Assembly (NCBI GenBank): GCA_022376515.1
Contig: WTXI01000001.1
Location: 2,232,001 to 2,296,000, forward strand
Reading direction: 5' to 3'
From: Lactifluus volemus
Lineage: Eukaryota > Basidiomycota > Agaricomycetes > Russulales > Russulaceae
DNA length: 64,000 bases
This document shows, in pieces, positions 60,117 to 64,000 of the stretch. Position numbers and translations under genes: made by a program. The notes under the pieces are model-generated. The model worked only from the letters and a program-made list of their open reading frames with translations. It searched no databases and was not told the origin of the DNA. Each line of letters starts with the position of its first letter. Positions within the stretch are counted from its first letter, which is position 1.

Positions 60117-61373
60117 ATGCTTACTCGCTTAGCCTTCAATCTTCCCCGAAATGCAGTTCCTAGCGTTCGACGTGCTATTTCGTTCCAGGTACCTGCCTCG
60201 CCCCGCGCCACATATAGCGCGCTGACTGTATCGGCCGCTCGCGCGCAGTCCATTCTGCATGGCTCACGAGAGGCTAAAGAAGCCGGTGAGCATGAAATGC
60301 AGCAACATTCCCGCCTCATTGGGCGTGGAAAGTATCTACATGGCATCGAGAGTGCGTCTTTCGTACACAATCTCGTCCAGCTCGGTGCTCTTATCCGCGT
60401 CTTCCCACAGTCCATCGAGTCAAGCCGAACAATGTCAAGGAATACAAGAAAGCCGCGTACGTCCATATAGTCTATATCGTTGTGAATGTAGGCAGCGTTT
60501 ATTGCAGGTAGTGAGCATTATTACACCGGCTTGCGGGATGACCCGGAGCTACAAATCAAGCTCTCGGGTAATTTTGAGGCACTCGTCGGGGAACAGGATA
60601 CGTTTTGTGCGTTGTTTAATCTTCGAGTTCGTATGACAGCTCATGCTTTTCTAGATCACATACTGGAGTATGAGAATCACTCCGGATTGGACAATGCGTG
60701 GAGTAAGATTCCAGGTTCCAAGGTTCGTCACCCATCCTCGAGACCTCCTTGCGAGCACCGTTCACTTTCGCTCAGCATGAGAAAGCCCATGACGCTTTGA
60801 GGCCTCTTCTCTCGTCCCAGGCTACTCAGCTTGCGCAAGAGTTCGCCTTCATGCCGACGTCTCCGCCCCGTAACAAGGGAGGCATCTTTGAGTTGCGCGC
60901 GTACCAGCTGACCCCTGGCACGCTGCTCGAGTGGGAAGCTACATGGTACGCCTTCCGCGCTACGTTCGGTTGCTATACAGCTGATTGCGTTTATGGTCCA
61001 TAAGGCGGAAAGGAATTGAAGCTCGTCGGAAGTTCGTTCAGCCTGTAGGCGCGTGGTTTTCACAGGTTGGTCGGCTACATCAGGTGTACCATCTCTGGCA
61101 GTACCAGTGCGTATCCCCTTTTGCCGCTCAAATGCAGAGCAGCGAATTCACCTTCTCCTTCCTGGATGCGTAGAAGCCTTCAGATGCGCAAGGAAATGCG
61201 CGAAAAGGCATGGCAGGTGGACGGCTGGGCAGACACTGTGCACAAGGCGCGTCTTTTTGCATCACCTCGTTCAGTCACTTTTTTTTGCTAAATTAGGCGC
61301 ACAGACCGCGCAACTCGCAAGAACGATGGACTCGCTCATTCTGACACCGCTACCGTTCAGCCCACTCAAGTGA
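60117..61373 (+). CDS. NIPSNAP family mitochondrial protein (one apparent frame change)
   Basis: NIPSNAP proteins are mitochondrial matrix or surface proteins of dimeric alpha-beta barrel fold, linked in animals to mitophagy signalling. The N-terminus MLTRLAFNLPRNAVPSVRRA is a likely presequence. Exons give RLIGRGKYLHGIE|IHRVKPNN, KEYKKAA|EHYYTGLRDDPEL, LSGNFEALVGEQDTFYHILE, ENHSGLDNAW, then TFAQHEKAHDALRPLL, GGIFELRAYQLTPGTLLEWE, GIEARRKFVQPVGAWFSQVG, VYHLWQY and MREKAWQVDGWADTVHK, ending TMDSLILTPLPFSPLK. Between about 60720 and 60750 the frame changes without room for an intron. This is a 1-nt indel or an assembly error. The rest is well preserved. Confidence 0.83.
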
Positions 61374-61663
61374 AGGGAATACAATGAGAGGTGATGGTCA
61401 ACGGGACATTCTTGCTGGGTGGGACGTTTGGATCTCGCTGGCTGAATAGATTATATATTCAAAATTCTGGTGGCACGTTCGATAACGCGATCATGACCTG
61501 GACGCGTGACTACTGCGTGCTTACTAGTACTACACAATCTAAACACCTGACAACTTACTCATCTCATTTATAAGTCTCGCCATTAACTTATTCCCGTCCG
61601 CGCATATATAAATCTGCTTCTTTACGATATCCAGTATCAGTATCAACCAACCAACTCAAAACG

Positions 61664-62225
61664 ATGTCGTCTCCCAAGGATATTGTCGAAGCAAGTGTTT
61701 TTATAAGCCGGTCCTTTTTGTAACATGTCTGGCTGACTTGTGGACGTTGCTGCAGAACGCTATAGCACAGAATACCATCATGGTCTTCTCTAAGAGCTGG
61801 TGTCCGTATTGCAGGAAGGCCAAGAAACTGCTTGCAACAGAATATGCTGGTTCTGAGGCTACCATCCTCGAGTATGTGTCATACTTCTCGACGATCGTGC
61901 TCATGTATCAACCCATCATCCGTTGTAGGCTCGACGAGAGGGACGATGGCGATGAACTGCAGGACTACTTGCAAGTGAAGACAGGCCAGAGGAGTGTGCC
62001 CAACATCTTCATCAGTACGTCCGAAAGCTATATACGTTACCTCAAAAGTTCCATGTCTGATTACGCGCCTCGCACTTCTCTTTCTTCAGACGGGCATCAT
62101 ATTGGAGGTGAGTTAGCAGTTCTCAGACCACGTTTGTTTTGGGCATTCATCACCTCTTCCGTTTAGGTTCGGATGCTCTGACTGCAAGTCACAAGAGGGG
62201 GGAAATCCAGACCCTCCTCAACTGA
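61664..62225 (+). CDS. GRX1: Dithiol glutaredoxin (CPYC type)
   Basis: Glutaredoxins reduce disulfides and protein-glutathione adducts with GSH. Exons give MSSPKDIVE|NAIAQNTIMVFSKSWCPYC, KLLATEYAGSEATILE|LDERD, DYLQVKTGQRSVPNIFI|NGHHIG|GSDAL and RGEIQTLLN. The CPYC active site, the cis-Pro in SVPNIFI and the GGSDAL glutathione loop are all present, and the length (about 100 aa) is normal. The first intron (61691-61755) appears to be GC-AG (GAA|GCAAGT). The upstream 60 bp has a TATA-like word and CAACCAACC pyrimidine-poor leader. It lies in tandem 290 bp after the NIPSNAP gene and converges with the TPR gene. Confidence 0.9.
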
Positions 62226-62533
62226 TGTTAGGCGCTGCATTCCGATCGCAAGCAAAGCTCGAGTTAGTGTAAGAATCGAAATAATAGATATTTTGTCCTG
62301 GCAATTTGCCCTTTGTACGTTGCATTGCCTAGACTTGGACTTGGACGATGGCAACTTGGCGTCGTTTTGAAAGGCTTCCCGCCCAAATGTCTGCAGCCCA
62401 AAGAAAGGATTCAACTAAGGAACATATTTAATTACCGTGCCTCAGCGGGTACCAATGATGTAAATAAATGTCTATGCTACAAACATCACCATGAGATCAA
62501 AACGTATAAATACACACTTTAGCACCATCGTCA

Positions 62534-64000
62534 TCACATGTCCTTTATATCATCACCATCATCATCGTCATCACCAGACCCCGGACTATATTCCAAAATA
62601 CCATCGGGAAGGCCCTTGAACTGTGCCTCAGGAGGATCCGAGCTCTCGACGATATCTCCATTCAACTTTGCCGCCTCCGTCTTCCACGGGATAGCCTCGA
62701 CTTCGCGGCCTAACTCCCTCAACCGTGAGAAGACCTCCATAAGCAAATGGGTGAGGACGCCATCGTGATCGCCGCGCTCGAGATCTTTTCGTTCCCTGTG
62801 CACTTCCACGGCCTCTTTGGCATATTCGAGACCACCCTCGGTTCCAGGGAGACAGGAAGACGCCAGCCTGAGCGCGCCGACCAACGGAGATACGTATCGA
62901 TCGGGATCGTGCGTCCACCGGTCTTTGAAGATCCCGACGGCCTCCATGGCAGGCGCGGCAGCCTCTTGGAGCCGTCCCACCTCGAGAAGGCTGCTTGCGA
63001 TCACCCCAAGGATGACAGCTAGCGTAACCGAATCGTGGATAGAAGCCTCACGGTAGAGGTCCCGCGCAAGCTGTGCCATATCGAACACTTCTCCTCCCAC
63101 GTTGTCTTCTGCGATGCGCAGTTGTACGACGTATCCCACCGCCTCGGCATACTGACGTACGAATGCTTGCGGTGCGGACGCGTGGAGGGTGCGATATAAT
63201 TCCACCGATTCTTCGGCGTGTTTTCGTGCTTCCCAGTAGAATCCGGCTGCATGCAGGTAGCGTGAAGAGTGGGGCAAGGCGTGAGCGAGGAATGTCGTAA
63301 ACGTGGGACGCTCGGACGCTAAATCGCGCAGGTATCTGATGGCTTGCACGCCCGCGACGTACGCGGACGCCTTTTCTCCCCTCGCGGCGAGCGCTCTTGC
63401 CCTGACGAGAAGCGCGATGGTGAGTGCCGGTCGGGAATCTACCACTCCGATGAGAGTGCGAGCGGATTTGATCGCGGCGTGTGTCATGGCCAACGCCTCG
63501 TCATATTCTTCCATGTCTACGAGAATATCAGAGATGGAGGCCCGGGCCAGGGACAGAAAATGTTTGAGGTGGGGTTTGTCCTCTCCCAAGGCCCTCAAAA
63601 CTTCTACCGTCTCCATTGCCACGACCTTCGCCTCTGACTTCTTTCCAGCAGCACTGAGTAATGTGCTTGTACTTGCAGAGCTTTTGCGAGTTGGCCACCT
63701 TGAAGTGCCTGATCTTCATAGCACAATTGTACGGCTCCACGTGCCGCGATTATGGCGCCCTCCATCTTCCCTATTCCAGCAAGCGTCCTCGCTTTCAAAG
63801 AAAGTGCTGAAGCGAGGTCGCGGCGGTGCATGTCTTTATCTGAATGATAGAGACCGCGACGGAGTTGTACAGCCCAGGTTGCAACAGTGAGTGAATAGTC
63901 GTGCATACACAAGTCTTCGAGAATCTGAGCGAGGTCAAACAGTTTGCTTGCCACTTCAGGACTCCCAACCTCCATGTCGGAGGCATCCACGGAGTAAGAA
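62534..64000 (-). CDS. TPR-repeat protein, 5' end beyond window, one frame change
   Basis: Two minus-strand frames (63990-63604 and 63622-62534) form one protein of helical TPR pairs, for example LKHFLSLARASISDILVDME, YDEALAMTHAAIKSARTLIG and LQEAAAPAMEAVGIF. It ends in an acidic tail (SGDDDDDGDDIKD). Such arrays form the sensor end of many basidiomycete STAND receptors, so an NB-ARC or NACHT part could lie beyond the right edge; that is inference. At about 63657 the frame shifts by one: HY..SAAGKKSEAKVV is restored if one C is added. A 19-nt intron there is not credible. It is a real lesion or a base-calling error in a short run. Confidence 0.75.

Noticed and set aside
63638..63660. A 19-nt intron to rescue the TPR frame
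   Set aside because: It is too short for splicing; a one-base indel explains the data better.

Overview
The window is eukaryotic nuclear DNA from a filamentous basidiomycete, most likely an Agaricomycete. Nearly every gene is split by many short introns of about 48-70 nt, and the proteins read as basidiomycete orthologues: Sro7/Lgl, Trm5, aspartate/glutamate carrier, Gos1, Spo7, ARMT1, NIPSNAP. It also has the accessory families such genomes expand: a NACHT-WD40 NLR, TPR arrays, DUF2235 and Thr/Ser-rich wall proteins. I cannot name the species. No tRNA, rRNA or CRISPR array was recognised. Splice models were made by hand from GT/GC-AG sites and family knowledge.

The left part (1-20 kb) is rearranged and decayed. 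The first 242 bases copy the 3' end of the coiled-coil gene at 23.5-28.6 kb. Next come an MCD4-like GPI ethanolamine-phosphate transferase with several frame lesions, a truncated condensin CND1 copy, an NLR joined end to end with that condensin fragment, and a CRM1/exportin fragment. These relics keep introns or non-coding gaps, so they are DNA-level duplications. An apparently intact ARMT1-family phosphatase (16.6-18.2 kb) and a degenerate DUF2235-like copy follow.

The middle (20.7-34.2 kb) is dense and mostly intact: glyoxalase-like protein, Spo7-like Nem1 partner, a coiled-coil protein of about 1,550 aa, the Sro7 exocytosis regulator and a SnoaL-like protein. From 34.4 to 40.3 kb lies a mosaic of duplicated pieces (pseudo-GOS1, pseudo-coiled-coil, dispersed repeat), a DUF2235 gene with altered active-site motifs, then intact GOS1.

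The right part holds a TatD-family nuclease, TRM5, the aspartate/glutamate carrier (with two consecutive 5-nt exons), a secreted Thr/Ser-rich wall protein, a TXNDC17-like thioredoxin, a GNAT acetyltransferase, about 4 kb with no recognisable gene, unrecognised ORFs, a NIPSNAP protein, a dithiol glutaredoxin and a TPR protein cut by the window end. Linked functions are general rather than operonic: secretory SNARE machinery (Sro7, Gos1), mitochondrial functions (carrier, NIPSNAP, Trm5) and thiol redox (Grx, TXNDC17-like).
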